NCBI GenBank assembly: GCA_002402325.1
Contig: DHFQ01000129.1
Coordinates: 1 to 5,983 of the forward strand
DNA from: Candidatus Aminicenantes bacterium UBA4820
GTDB lineage: Bacteria > Acidobacteriota > UBA4820
Direction: 5' to 3'
Length of the DNA stretch: 5,983 nucleotides
In this document: one piece after another, positions 1 through 5,924 of the stretch
How positions within the stretch are numbered: the stretch's first letter is position 1
How the letters are laid out: every line of letters begins with the position of its first letter
The notes under the pieces: model-generated
Databases searched by the model: none
The model's input: only the letters and a program-made list of their open reading frames with translations
What the model was told of the DNA's origin: nothing
Position numbers and translations under genes: made by a program

Positions 1-140
1 AAAAAGATGCAAGAGAAAATGTGAAAAAGTTCATCCGCTTTTGTCTAAGTGATGAGGGAACGAAAGTCCTTGATCAGGTCGGAACGAGCCTTCCCCTTGA
101 GAAAGGAAAAAGAGAAGAAATCAAAAATAGTGTAAAATAA
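1..140 (+). CDS. pstS: Phosphate ABC transporter substrate-binding protein PstS, C-terminal end (partial)
   Basis: Only the last 45 codons are present; the first whole codon starts at 3 and TAA is at 138-140. The visible protein contains KKFIRFCLSDEGTKVLDQVG followed by a Pro-Leu segment and a charged tail. This resembles the C-terminal end of PstS-type binding proteins, where a helix with a 'F(I/L)xFxLSxEGQ' pattern and a 'Gxxxlp' turn close the second lobe. PstS captures inorganic phosphate outside the inner membrane and hands it to PstC/PstA. The identification rests mainly on position: pstC begins 3 nt after this stop and pstA and pstB follow. The N-terminal signal sequence and the phosphate-binding residues are outside the window, so another binding protein of the same fold cannot be excluded from this fragment alone. 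Confidence 0.8.
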   Translation, partial: KDARENVKKFIRFCLSDEGTKVLDQVGTSLPLEKGKREEIKNSVK

Positions 141-143
141 AGT

Positions 144-1091
144 ATGGATGATAACTTTTTTGTAAGACTCAAAGGAAGAAGAGTCTCAAATAGGTTTGTA
201 AGAAGATTTTCCTACATCACTTCTTTGAGTCTATTTTTCCTCTTTGCTCTTATAGTACTTATGCTTTCAACTGAGGGAATACCTCTAATCAGAGAAGTTG
301 GATTAAAAGGAGTTTTTTTTGATAAAGAGTGGCTTCCAACAGAAGGTAAGTTTGGGCTTTTCAACTTTATTTTTGCCAGTTTTTATACAACGCTCCTTGC
401 ACTTTTGTTTTCAATTCCTGTAAGCATCCTCACAGCAATTTATTTAAGCGAATATTTAAAGAAAAAAGTGGCGATGTATTTTAAACTCATCTTTGATGTT
501 CTATCGGGCGTCTCTCCTGTAATTTACGGCTTCTGGGGGATAGTTGTTATAGTTCCATTCGTAAGGAAGACGATTCAACCAATTTGTGAAAAACTCTTTC
601 CTTGTAGAATTTTTTTAAGCGATAACAAATCAGGATTTTCAGTTTTGTCAGCATCAATCGTTCTTGCAATAATGGTTTCCCCTTTGATTGTCTCAATCTC
701 TGAAGAGGTTATAAGGGCAATTCCTTTTGAGATAAGGCAATCAACCGCATCACTTGGAGCAACGAAATGGGAGATAATAAAAAAGGTTCTTCTAAAAAGG
801 GCAAGAGGTGGAATTTTTGCCGCAATAATTTTGAGTTTTAGCAGAAGTATTGGTGAAACTATGGCAGTTTTAATGGTTGCTGGTTGTCAGATTAAAGGAA
901 CTCCAATTTCATTTTTTGATGCCTCCTATCCTCTTCCTGCCTTGATTGCAAACACTTTTGGTGAGACGATGTCAATACCACTTTATAAAAGCGCCATATT
1001 TCTTGCCTCACTCGTTCTTTTGATTTTAACTTTGCTTGGAAATTTCATTGGTTGGATAATTTTGTTGAGAATTGAAGAGGAACAAAGTTGA
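144..1091 (+). CDS. pstC: Phosphate ABC transporter permease PstC
   Basis: This 315-residue inner-membrane permease pairs with PstA to form the phosphate channel, which is energised by PstB. It has a basic N-terminus (about residues 7-21) and then roughly six hydrophobic segments (about 24-46, 72-100, 115-140, 166-186, 222-246, 284-309). The Pst-permease signature PVIYGFWGI is at 125-133. The cytoplasmic EAA coupling loop is at about 187-212 (EEVIRAIPFEIRQ, then SLGATKWEI). RSIGETMAVLMVAG at 234-247 is a hallmark of PstC. The length is normal for the family. The ATG lies 3 nt after the pstS stop with no clear Shine-Dalgarno sequence, so translation is probably coupled to pstS. The gene's end overlaps the pstA start by 4 nt. 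A CysA/ModB-type permease is possible in principle, but the GETMAVL motif and gene order argue strongly for phosphate. Confidence 0.95.
   Translation: MDDNFFVRLKGRRVSNRFVRRFSYITSLSLFFLFALIVLMLSTEGIPLIREVGLKGVFFDKEWLPTEGKFGLFNFIFASFYTTLLALLFSIPVSILTAIYLSEYLKKKVAMYFKLIFDVLSGVSPVIYGFWGIVVIVPFVRKTIQPICEKLFPCRIFLSDNKSGFSVLSASIVLAIMVSPLIVSISEEVIRAIPFEIRQSTASLGATKWEIIKKVLLKRARGGIFAAIILSFSRSIGETMAVLMVAGCQIKGTPISFFDASYPLPALIANTFGETMSIPLYKSAIFLASLVLLILTLLGNFIGWIILLRIEEEQS
1076..1081 (+). promoter_or_regulatory. Ribosome binding site supporting the TTG start of pstA
   Basis: AGAGGA, 6 nt upstream of the TTG at 1088, lies inside the last codons of pstC. Its position supports initiation at this rare TTG codon rather than at a later ATG such as residue 13. 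The TTGA overlap makes this a typical stop-start coupling site. Confidence 0.6.
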
Positions 1092-1933
1092 AAAAAATTG
1101 AAGAATCAATTTTCAAATTTTTAATGGTTTCCTCCCTTGTCCTTTTGATAATGGCACTTCTTTCAATAACGATAGCAGTCTTTGTAAAAGGTTATAACGC
1201 ATTAAGTTTAAAGATGATTTTTACTACTCCAAAGGGTGGCTATTATCTTGGTAAAGAGGGGGGTATTTTGAACGCAATATTGGGAAGCATCATTATCGCT
1301 CTCTCTGCCACAATTCTTTCTTTCATCTACTCATTTTTTATAGTCTTTTATATAAATGTTTATAGATACTCAAAATCAAATTTTTCTAAAAGTGTAAGGT
1401 TCCTTTTAGACCTTTTGTGGGGAATTCCCTCAATTGTCTATGGTGCTTTTGGTTTTGCCATTATGCTAATTTTTAAAATTCCCGCCTCAATGATTGCAGG
1501 GATAATAACCCTATCTTTTGTAATTCTTCCAATTATGGCACGCACAATGGATGAAACATTAAGGATGATTCCCTTTGAACTTAAGCAGGTTGGCTTCTCA
1601 CTCGGTGCAACAAGGCTTGAAATTTCATATAAAATAATGTTAAGGCAGTCTCTTCCTGGAATACTTACGGCAATTCTTCTCTCATTTGGAAGAGGTTTGG
1701 GGGATGCTGCATCGGTCTTGATGACCTGTAGTTTCAGCGATTCACTTCCAACCTCTTTACTAAAACCCGTTGCGACTTTGCCTCTTTCAGTCTTTTTTCA
1801 ACTTTCAACACCATTTAAAGAGGTTCAAGAGAGGGGATACGCTTCAGCCTTTGTTTTAACTTTTTTAATGCTATTTGTAAGTTTAATCGCAAGACTATGT
1901 ACCAAATCTCTTTCAAAGAATGTTGTCAAATAG
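1088..1933 (+). CDS. pstA: Phosphate ABC transporter permease PstA
   Basis: This is the second permease subunit of the phosphate importer, 281 residues with about six membrane segments (about 11-34, 60-90, 106-129, 133-151, 188-213, 253-271). Pst-permease landmarks are GIPSIVYGAFGF at 112-123 and the EAA coupling loop at about 155-179 (DETLRMIPFELKQ, then SLGATRLEI). The conserved segment after the loop reads GRGLGDAASVL (201-211), with Asp where many PstA proteins have Glu (R-x-x-GET-A). This conservative change marks a divergent PstA branch and is not evidence of damage. Translation starts at TTG, overlapping the pstC stop by 4 nt (TTGA), with an AGAGGA ribosome site 6 nt upstream. pstB follows 8 nt after the TAG. 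The fold and operon position make the assignment firm. Confidence 0.94.
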   Translation: MKKIEESIFKFLMVSSLVLLIMALLSITIAVFVKGYNALSLKMIFTTPKGGYYLGKEGGILNAILGSIIIALSATILSFIYSFFIVFYINVYRYSKSNFSKSVRFLLDLLWGIPSIVYGAFGFAIMLIFKIPASMIAGIITLSFVILPIMARTMDETLRMIPFELKQVGFSLGATRLEISYKIMLRQSLPGILTAILLSFGRGLGDAASVLMTCSFSDSLPTSLLKPVATLPLSVFFQLSTPFKEVQERGYASAFVLTFLMLFVSLIARLCTKSLSKNVVK

Positions 1934-1941
1934 GAGAATAG

Positions 1942-2706
1942 ATGGGAGCAAAATGCCCTATTGAGGTAAACAATTTAAAGGTTTCATACAAAAAAGAGGA
2001 AATTCTAAAAGACATGAATTTAACAATTCCTGAAAAAGGAATAACGGTAATACTTGGACCATCTGGTTGTGGTAAATCAACTTTACTTAAGTGTTTTAAC
2101 AGGATTATTGAACTTGAAGAGGATGTAAAAGTTGAAGGTGAAATTTTTGTTGATAAAGAGGATATCCTTCATCCAAAGACCGATTTGATCGCCTTAAGAA
2201 AAAAAATGGGACTTTTATTACAAAAGCCGCAGGTTCTCCCGATGTCAATTTATGATAATGTTGCCTTTGGAGCAAAACTTCACAAGAAAATGAAAAAAAA
2301 TGAGTTGGATGAACTTGTTGAAAGAGAGTTAAAAAAGGTGAATTTATGGGATGAGGTGAAAGAGAGATTAAATTCATCAGCACAGAGTTTGTCCATAGGT
2401 CAGCAACAGAGACTATGCCTTGCAAGAGGACTCGCAGTTGAACCAGAGATAATATTAGGGGATGAACCTACATCAGCGTTAGACCCTCTCTCTGCGGAAA
2501 TAATTGAAAAACTATTTCTCTCTCTAAAAGAAAATTACACGATTATTCTTGTTACACACATTTTAAGGCAGGCAAAAAGGCTTGCGGATTATGTCGCTTT
2601 CATCTATCTTGGCGAAGTTGTTGAGTGCGGCAAAAAAGAAGAATTTTTTAATAATCCAAAAGATGAAAGGACTAAAAGATACCTTTCCGGAATAATTGCG
2701 GGATAA
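1942..2706 (+). CDS. pstB: Phosphate ABC transporter ATP-binding protein PstB
   Basis: This 254-residue cytoplasmic ATPase drives phosphate import through PstC/PstA. The nucleotide-binding domain is complete: Walker A GPSGCGKST (39-47) followed by the PstB-typical LLKCFNR, Q-loop Gln94 (LLLQKPQVLP), C-loop LSIGQQQR (150-157), Walker B IILGDE (170-175), D-loop SALD (178-181) and H-loop His206 (VTH). The C-loop has Ile where the consensus LSGGQ has its first Gly; the catalytic Glu and the switch His are intact, so the enzyme should be active. The length matches normal PstB (about 250). The ATG is preceded by AGGAG at 1932-1936, overlapping the pstA stop, with 5-nt spacing. No phoU follows; the next gene is on the other strand, so the operon ends here. 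Confidence 0.96.
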   Translation: MGAKCPIEVNNLKVSYKKEEILKDMNLTIPEKGITVILGPSGCGKSTLLKCFNRIIELEEDVKVEGEIFVDKEDILHPKTDLIALRKKMGLLLQKPQVLPMSIYDNVAFGAKLHKKMKKNELDELVERELKKVNLWDEVKERLNSSAQSLSIGQQQRLCLARGLAVEPEIILGDEPTSALDPLSAEIIEKLFLSLKENYTIILVTHILRQAKRLADYVAFIYLGEVVECGKKEEFFNNPKDERTKRYLSGIIAG

Positions 2707-2741
2707 GCAAAAGATTTCAGACGCCCGACTACTGCTTATTC
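2701..2741. repeat. Inverted repeat spanning the convergent stop codons of pstB and the lipoprotein gene
   Basis: GGATAAGCA (2701-2709) can pair with TGCTTATTC (2733-2741): nine pairs, one of them G-U, around a 23-nt loop that holds a GC-rich core (CAGACGCCCGAC). Each arm contains a stop codon of one of the two convergent genes. There is no U-run on either side, so it is not a canonical intrinsic terminator. A weak bidirectional terminator or 3'-end stabiliser is the likeliest role, and chance is possible. Confidence 0.35.
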
Positions 2742-3257
2742 ATCAAAATGTTGGAGTTTGTCTTTGAGGCTACCTATTCCATCCTCTTCAAATGTTTTTT
2801 TGAGTTTCGATGCTAATTCAGAAGAGAAATTCCCTTTCAGTCTACCGTAAAGAACTTTTTGGCTCTGTTGTGCAAATATCACCATATCGGCAAAACTTTT
2901 GGCATTTGTTCTTAAAAATATAACTATGCTACCTTTTTCACTATTCAAACCCACAACCTTATCCCATCCTCTATGATTAATTCCTTTAAAATCGACCTTT
3001 TTTCCCATTGGCACTTCATATATTGCAAGGTCAATTCTTTTAACACCTGCAAAATTAACATCTTCGTCTGCAATTTCTGAAGCGACAAATTTTGCAAGTT
3101 TCATTGGCGCACCGTTCAACTTAATTTCAAAAGTTTCTTCCGGCTTTACCCCAATCTGCTTCTCAATCTGATTCCGTGCCTGCTCAGGACTGAAAGGAGC
3201 ATAACAAGAGATTAAAATAATTGAAACCATAACAAGCAAAATAACCTTAAAGTTCAT
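2736..3257 (-). CDS. Small lipoprotein, possibly DUF4252-like, unknown function
   Basis: This 173-residue secreted protein begins with a short basic start (MNFK), a hydrophobic stretch (about 5-17) and the lipobox LISC, with Cys18 as the lipidation site. It should therefore be a membrane-anchored lipoprotein. The mature part has a helical first section and then alternating strands and helices. It includes GVKRIDLAIYEV (about 71-82), GWDKVVGLNSEKGSIVIFLR (about 97-116) and a final stretch reading VLYGRLKGNFSSELASKL. This order (a 'GVKxI' strand, a 'GW..vv' helix, a 'G.v.if.r' strand, then a last strand and helix) resembles what I know of DUF4252 lipoproteins. I rate that link moderate and name no function. 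The ATG has a strong AAGGAGG ribosome site 6 nt upstream (complement of 3264-3270). The gene stands alone, convergent with pstB and divergent from purN. Confidence 0.85.
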   Translation of the reverse strand: MNFKVILLVMVSIILISCYAPFSPEQARNQIEKQIGVKPEETFEIKLNGAPMKLAKFVASEIADEDVNFAGVKRIDLAIYEVPMGKKVDFKGINHRGWDKVVGLNSEKGSIVIFLRTNAKSFADMVIFAQQSQKVLYGRLKGNFSSELASKLKKTFEEDGIGSLKDKLQHFDE

Positions 3258-3275
3258 TTCAATCCTCCTTTTTAA

Positions 3276-3284
3276 ATTTTAACA
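3276..3284 (-). promoter_or_regulatory. Candidate extended -10 promoter for the lipoprotein gene
   Basis: The complement reads TGTTAAAAT, an extended -10 (TGn plus TAAAAT) close to the sigma-70 consensus. No good -35 lies at the expected distance (TAAAAC at 3299-3304), which is tolerated for extended -10 promoters. The predicted start falls near 3269, giving a leader of only about 12 nt with the ribosome site at its very 5' end. In such AT-rich DNA a chance match is possible. Confidence 0.35.
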
Positions 3285-3304
3285 CGAATTAAAAAAATGT
3301 TTTA

Positions 3305-3313
3305 TGGTAAAAT
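3305..3313 (+). promoter_or_regulatory. Candidate extended -10 promoter for the purN-tyrS-tatA-like operon
   Basis: TGGTAAAAT is an extended -10 box facing purN. The -35 position (3285-3290, CGAATT) is poor. The predicted start near 3320 would leave a leader of about 10 nt, starting next to the GGAG ribosome site at 3321-3324. The box mirrors the one serving the lipoprotein gene on the other strand, and the two promoters would share the same 20-bp spacer. The support is sequence similarity and position only. Confidence 0.35.
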
Positions 3314-3330
3314 AAAAATTGGAGTAAGTG

Positions 3331-3987
3331 ATGAAGAAAGTTGGCATCTTAATTTCCGGCAGAGGTTCAAATATGGAATCACTCCTTTTAAGTATGAGGG
3401 AGAGAGATTTCCCCTGTGATGCAAAAGTTGTAATATCAAATATTGAAACCGCTTCAGGGCTTGAAAAGGCAAAGAAACTTAATGTGAAAACCGAAGTTAT
3501 AAATCACAAAGATTCAAAGACGAGGGAAGAGCACGATGAAAAAATGATTGAAGTGTTAAAAAAAGAGGGTGTCGAAATAGTCTGCCTTGCTGGTTATATG
3601 CGACTTCTTTCTCCTCTTTTTGTAAGAGAATTTAAAAACAAAATTTTAAATATCCACCCCGCACTCCTTCCCGCCTTTCCCGGGCTTGATGTTCAGAAAA
3701 AAGCGGTTGAAAGTGGGGTAAGGTTCAGTGGATGCACGGTTCACCTTGTTGATGAACTTTGCGACCACGGTCCCATTCTTCTTCAATCTGTTGTTCCCGT
3801 CTTTCCTGATGACGATTCAGACAAACTTGCGAAAAGAATTTTAAAATTTGAGCATAAAACCTATCCACTTGCCCTCAAACTTTTTGCAGAAGAAAAATTT
3901 GAAATTGAGGGGAACAGGGCTTTGCTAAAAGTTGATAATTCAGAATATGAAGAAATCGTAAAAAAATTGATGTGGAATGGTGAATAG
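3331..3987 (+). CDS. purN: Phosphoribosylglycinamide formyltransferase PurN
   Basis: This 218-residue cytoplasmic enzyme transfers a formyl group from 10-formyltetrahydrofolate to GAR, the third step of purine synthesis. The N-terminal nucleotide-phosphate loop is ISGRGSNMESL (8-18). The folate and catalytic region reads AGYMRLLSP (87-95) and LNIHPALLPAFPG (106-118), with the catalytic Asn107 and His109. Asp145 in DELCDHGPIL (141-150) corresponds to the essential Asp144 of the E. coli enzyme. Length and motif order are normal. The ATG at 3331 is preferred over the in-frame GTG at 3328: GGAG at 3321-3324 is 6 nt from the ATG but only 3 nt from the GTG. It is the first gene of the operon, with tyrS starting 1 nt after its stop. 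No other purine genes are in view. Confidence 0.96.
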   Translation: MKKVGILISGRGSNMESLLLSMRERDFPCDAKVVISNIETASGLEKAKKLNVKTEVINHKDSKTREEHDEKMIEVLKKEGVEIVCLAGYMRLLSPLFVREFKNKILNIHPALLPAFPGLDVQKKAVESGVRFSGCTVHLVDELCDHGPILLQSVVPVFPDDDSDKLAKRILKFEHKTYPLALKLFAEEKFEIEGNRALLKVDNSEYEEIVKKLMWNGE

Positions 3988-3988
3988 A

Positions 3989-5212
3989 ATGACTGATCAA
4001 CTTGAAAAGGATTTTTCAATATTGGCAAAAGGGGCAGTAAATCTTGTGAACGAGGAGTTGCTTAAAAAAAAATTAAAAAGAAGTTATGATAATAAAAAGC
4101 CTTTAATTGTTAAGGCTGGATTCGATCCATCCGCTCCTGACCTTCATCTTGGGCATACAGTCGTTTTAAGAAAGATGAAGTCATTTCAAGATTTGGGACA
4201 CACCGTTGTTTTCGTAATTGGTGATTTTACAGGAATGATAGGAGACCCCACGGGGAAAAATACAACCCGTCCTCAACTAACCGTAGATGAGGTTCAAAAA
4301 AATGCTGAAACCTACAAAAAGCAAGTTTTCAAAATTCTTGATTCTGAAAAGACAATAATAAGATTTAATTCAGAGTGGCTTTCAAAACTGGGGGCTGAAG
4401 GACTTATAAGGCTTGCAGGGAAATACACCGTTGCAAGAATGCTTGAAAGGGATGACTTTAAAAAAAGATTCAAGGAGGAAAAGCCAATTCACATTCACGA
4501 ATTTCTCTATCCTCTTTGTCAAGCTTACGATTCTGTCGCTTTGAATGCGGATGTCGAACTCGGAGGTTCTGATCAACTTTTTAATCTTCTTGTTGGAAGG
4601 GAAATTCAAAGAGAGTATGGACAGGAGGAGCAGGTTGTTTTAACTATGCCACTTCTTGAGGGAACCGATGGGGTTGAAAAGATGTCAAAATCGCTTGGAA
4701 ACTACATCGGGATAAATGAAAATCCAAACGATATTTTTGGAAAAATTATGAGTATTTCAGATGACCTTATGTGGAAATATTACCTTCTTTGCACAGATTT
4801 TTCTAAAGAAGAAATCGAAAAGATGAAGAGCAAAGTAAAAAGTGGTTCTCTTCACCCAATGAGCGTAAAGAAGATGCTCGGAGAAACAATCATAAAATAT
4901 TACTACGATGAATCTTTAGCAAAAGATGCACTTTTACATTTTGAAACTGTTTTTTCAAAAAAGGAGATTCCATCAGACATTGAGGAGATACGGCTGAAAA
5001 TAGGTGATCCTGTTTCCTTTCCTAAGTTTCTTTTAGACAACGGATTTGTAAAATCTATGAGCGAAGGAAGAAGGCTAATTGAGCAAGGTGGGGTAAGCCT
5101 TGATGGAAATAAAATTAAGGACATTCATTCTGAATTTCCCTTAAATGAAATTGGAGAAAAGATTTTAAAAGTTGGCAAGTTGAAGTTAAAAAAGATTGTG
5201 GTGGAGGAGTAA
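3989..5212 (+). CDS. tyrS: Tyrosyl-tRNA synthetase
   Basis: This class I aminoacyl-tRNA synthetase charges tRNA-Tyr with tyrosine in the cytoplasm. It has 407 residues from the ATG at 3989. The Rossmann domain carries AGFDPSAPDLHLGHTVVL (43-60) with the HIGH-type motif HLGH at 53-56. The tyrosine/tRNA pocket segment is DVELGGSDQLFNLL (188-201) and the KMSKS loop is at 231-235. A C-terminal S4-type RNA-binding domain (about 344-404, with FPKFLLDNGFVKSMSEGRRL) grips the tRNA. The HLGH plus GGSDQ pattern and the roughly 400-residue length fit the TyrZ-like bacterial branch. Start choice: GGTGA (3979-3983) is 5 nt before the ATG at 3989, whereas the in-frame ATG at 3977 lacks a good ribosome site and would overlap purN by 11 nt. 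The gap to purN is 1 nt, and the gap to the tatA-like gene is also 1 nt. Confidence 0.97.
   Translation: MTDQLEKDFSILAKGAVNLVNEELLKKKLKRSYDNKKPLIVKAGFDPSAPDLHLGHTVVLRKMKSFQDLGHTVVFVIGDFTGMIGDPTGKNTTRPQLTVDEVQKNAETYKKQVFKILDSEKTIIRFNSEWLSKLGAEGLIRLAGKYTVARMLERDDFKKRFKEEKPIHIHEFLYPLCQAYDSVALNADVELGGSDQLFNLLVGREIQREYGQEEQVVLTMPLLEGTDGVEKMSKSLGNYIGINENPNDIFGKIMSISDDLMWKYYLLCTDFSKEEIEKMKSKVKSGSLHPMSVKKMLGETIIKYYYDESLAKDALLHFETVFSKKEIPSDIEEIRLKIGDPVSFPKFLLDNGFVKSMSEGRRLIEQGGVSLDGNKIKDIHSEFPLNEIGEKILKVGKLKLKKIVVEE
5203..5209 (+). promoter_or_regulatory. Strong ribosome binding site for the tatA-like gene inside the end of tyrS
   Basis: GGAGGAG covers the last two Glu codons of tyrS, immediately before its stop. 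GGAGG is 6 nt from the ATG at 5214. It decides the start: an upstream in-frame GTG at 5196 would add residues before the membrane helix but has no such site. Confidence 0.75.
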
Positions 5213-5213
5213 A

Positions 5214-5456
5214 ATGGCATTCTTCCTTCTTTTCGGAACCATTGGATTACCGGAACTTTTAATAATTTTAATAATTTTGCTTCTTTTGTTTGGTGCGGCA
5301 AAACTTCCCCAACTTGGTGGCGCACTCGGAAAGACAGTAAAAAGTTTTAAAAAAGAGATGAAAGAGGATAAACCAACTTCAAAATGTCCAAAGTGCGAAA
5401 GCGAAGTTGAAGAGGATGAGGATTTCTGTCCAAAATGCGGCGAAAAGTTGAAGTAA
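5214..5456 (+). CDS. TatA/TatE-type translocase protein with a C-terminal zinc ribbon
   Basis: This 80-residue protein combines a normal Tat pore subunit with an added metal-binding tail. Residues 1-40 show the TatA/E/B hallmark: a short N-terminus, a single helix (about 11-27) with a polar Glu14 near its start, the Phe-Gly hinge FG at 26-27, then an amphipathic helix beginning KLPQLGGALGKTVKSFKKEM (30-49). TatA oligomers help TatBC move folded proteins with twin-arginine signals across the inner membrane. Residues 58-75 form CPKC-x10-CPKC, a rubredoxin-like or zinc-ribbon knuckle pair joined by an acidic loop (EVEEDED). Common TatA tails are charged and disordered, so this tail is unusual. 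The start at 5214 has a strong ribosome site and lies 1 nt after the tyrS stop. No tatC is in the window, so I leave the symbol blank: it may be the main TatA or a specialised paralogue. Confidence 0.88.
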   Translation: MAFFLLFGTIGLPELLIILIILLLLFGAAKLPQLGGALGKTVKSFKKEMKEDKPTSKCPKCESEVEEDEDFCPKCGEKLK

Positions 5457-5857
5457 AGAAAGAAAAATTTGTAATCCCAATCCTTGTCTATCACATAGCA
5501 GGATATTTTCTACTTGCAGTGATGTTGCTTTTTCATTTAATAAACTTTTCTATAAAAATGTTTGAACTTTATCCAATTTTGCCAGATTACTCCTTTAAAG
5601 ATTTCAATGAAATTCTTGTTTCAATTGGAGGACCGCTATGTCTTATAATTTCTTTGATTTTAAGTTTTAAATCAAAAAGAGTCTGCGGTGCAATTCTTCT
5701 ATTAGGCTCAGCAATAATATCGGCAGGTTTGGCACTTCAGAGCGGATATTTTCTAAAAACCTATCTTTTAAAGATGGCAATTGTAGTTCTCCCACAAATC
5801 ATCTCATCAATTTTATTTTTGAAAAAGGGAAAAACGCCAAATAAAGCAAAAAATTAG
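5435..5857 (+). CDS. Four-helix integral membrane protein, unknown function
   Basis: I do not recognise this 140-residue protein. A basic N-terminus (MRRKVEVKKEK) is followed by four hydrophobic segments, about 12-38, 59-78, 82-106 and 110-129, and a basic C-terminal tail. By the positive-inside rule both ends should be cytoplasmic. There is one extracytoplasmic loop of about 20 residues after helix 1 (FELYPILPDYSFKDFNE). Single Cys residues at 68 and 84 do not form a motif. The only early start is the ATG at 5435, since an in-frame stop lies at 5417-5419. It overlaps the tatA-like gene by 22 nt in another frame and has no clear ribosome site, so expression may depend on translation of that gene. 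The next in-frame ATG, at 5522, would cut into helix 1. Conserved linkage to the tatA-like gene would hint at a shared role in the membrane, but this is not established here. Confidence 0.72.
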   Translation: MRRKVEVKKEKFVIPILVYHIAGYFLLAVMLLFHLINFSIKMFELYPILPDYSFKDFNEILVSIGGPLCLIISLILSFKSKRVCGAILLLGSAIISAGLALQSGYFLKTYLLKMAIVVLPQIISSILFLKKGKTPNKAKN

Positions 5858-5872
5858 AATTTACAAATTCAA

Positions 5873-5924
5873 AAAAGCGAGGGAATCTTTTTGAAGTAGC
5901 CTGCGACGTTTTTTCCTTGCTTTT
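5873..5924 (+). terminator. Terminator-like stem after the purN-tyrS-tatA-like operon
   Basis: AAAAGCGAGGGAA (5873-5885) pairs with TTCCTTGCTTTT and its preceding T (5912-5924). This gives 13 continuous pairs including two G-U pairs, with a 26-nt loop. It starts 16 nt after the last stop codon and its right arm ends in TTTT. The A-stem-T layout fits an intrinsic, possibly bidirectional, terminator. The large loop and lack of further U residues beyond the stem lower confidence. Confidence 0.45.

Noticed and set aside
2105..2425. 106-codon open frame on the minus strand inside pstB
   Set aside because: It is a shadow of the well-supported pstB gene, with low-complexity composition and no recognisable domain.
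2718..2735. GC-rich core between pstB and the lipoprotein gene as a second copy of the right-edge palindromic element
   Set aside because: They share only a short CTAC end and loose GC richness; aligned base by base the match is no better than chance.
3977..3988. tyrS start at ATG 3977 or GTG 3980
   Set aside because: Both overlap purN and lack a good ribosome site. The GGTGA at 3979-3983 fits the ATG at 3989.
5196..5213. Longer tatA-like start at GTG 5196 overlapping tyrS
   Set aside because: It adds MWWRSK with no ribosome site, while GGAGGAG at 5203-5209 is placed correctly for the ATG at 5214.
5435..5456. Programmed -1 frameshift fusing the tatA-like protein to the downstream membrane protein
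   Set aside because: The downstream frame is -1 relative to the tatA-like gene, but the overlap has no X-XXY-YYZ slippery heptamer (the nearest is CGAAAAG) and no clear stimulatory stem. A separate ATG start is simpler.
5186..5494. 102-codon open frame on the minus strand across the tatA-like gene
   Set aside because: It is antisense to the tatA-like gene and the ends of its neighbours, and its Ser/Phe-rich sequence is typical of a reverse-strand shadow.
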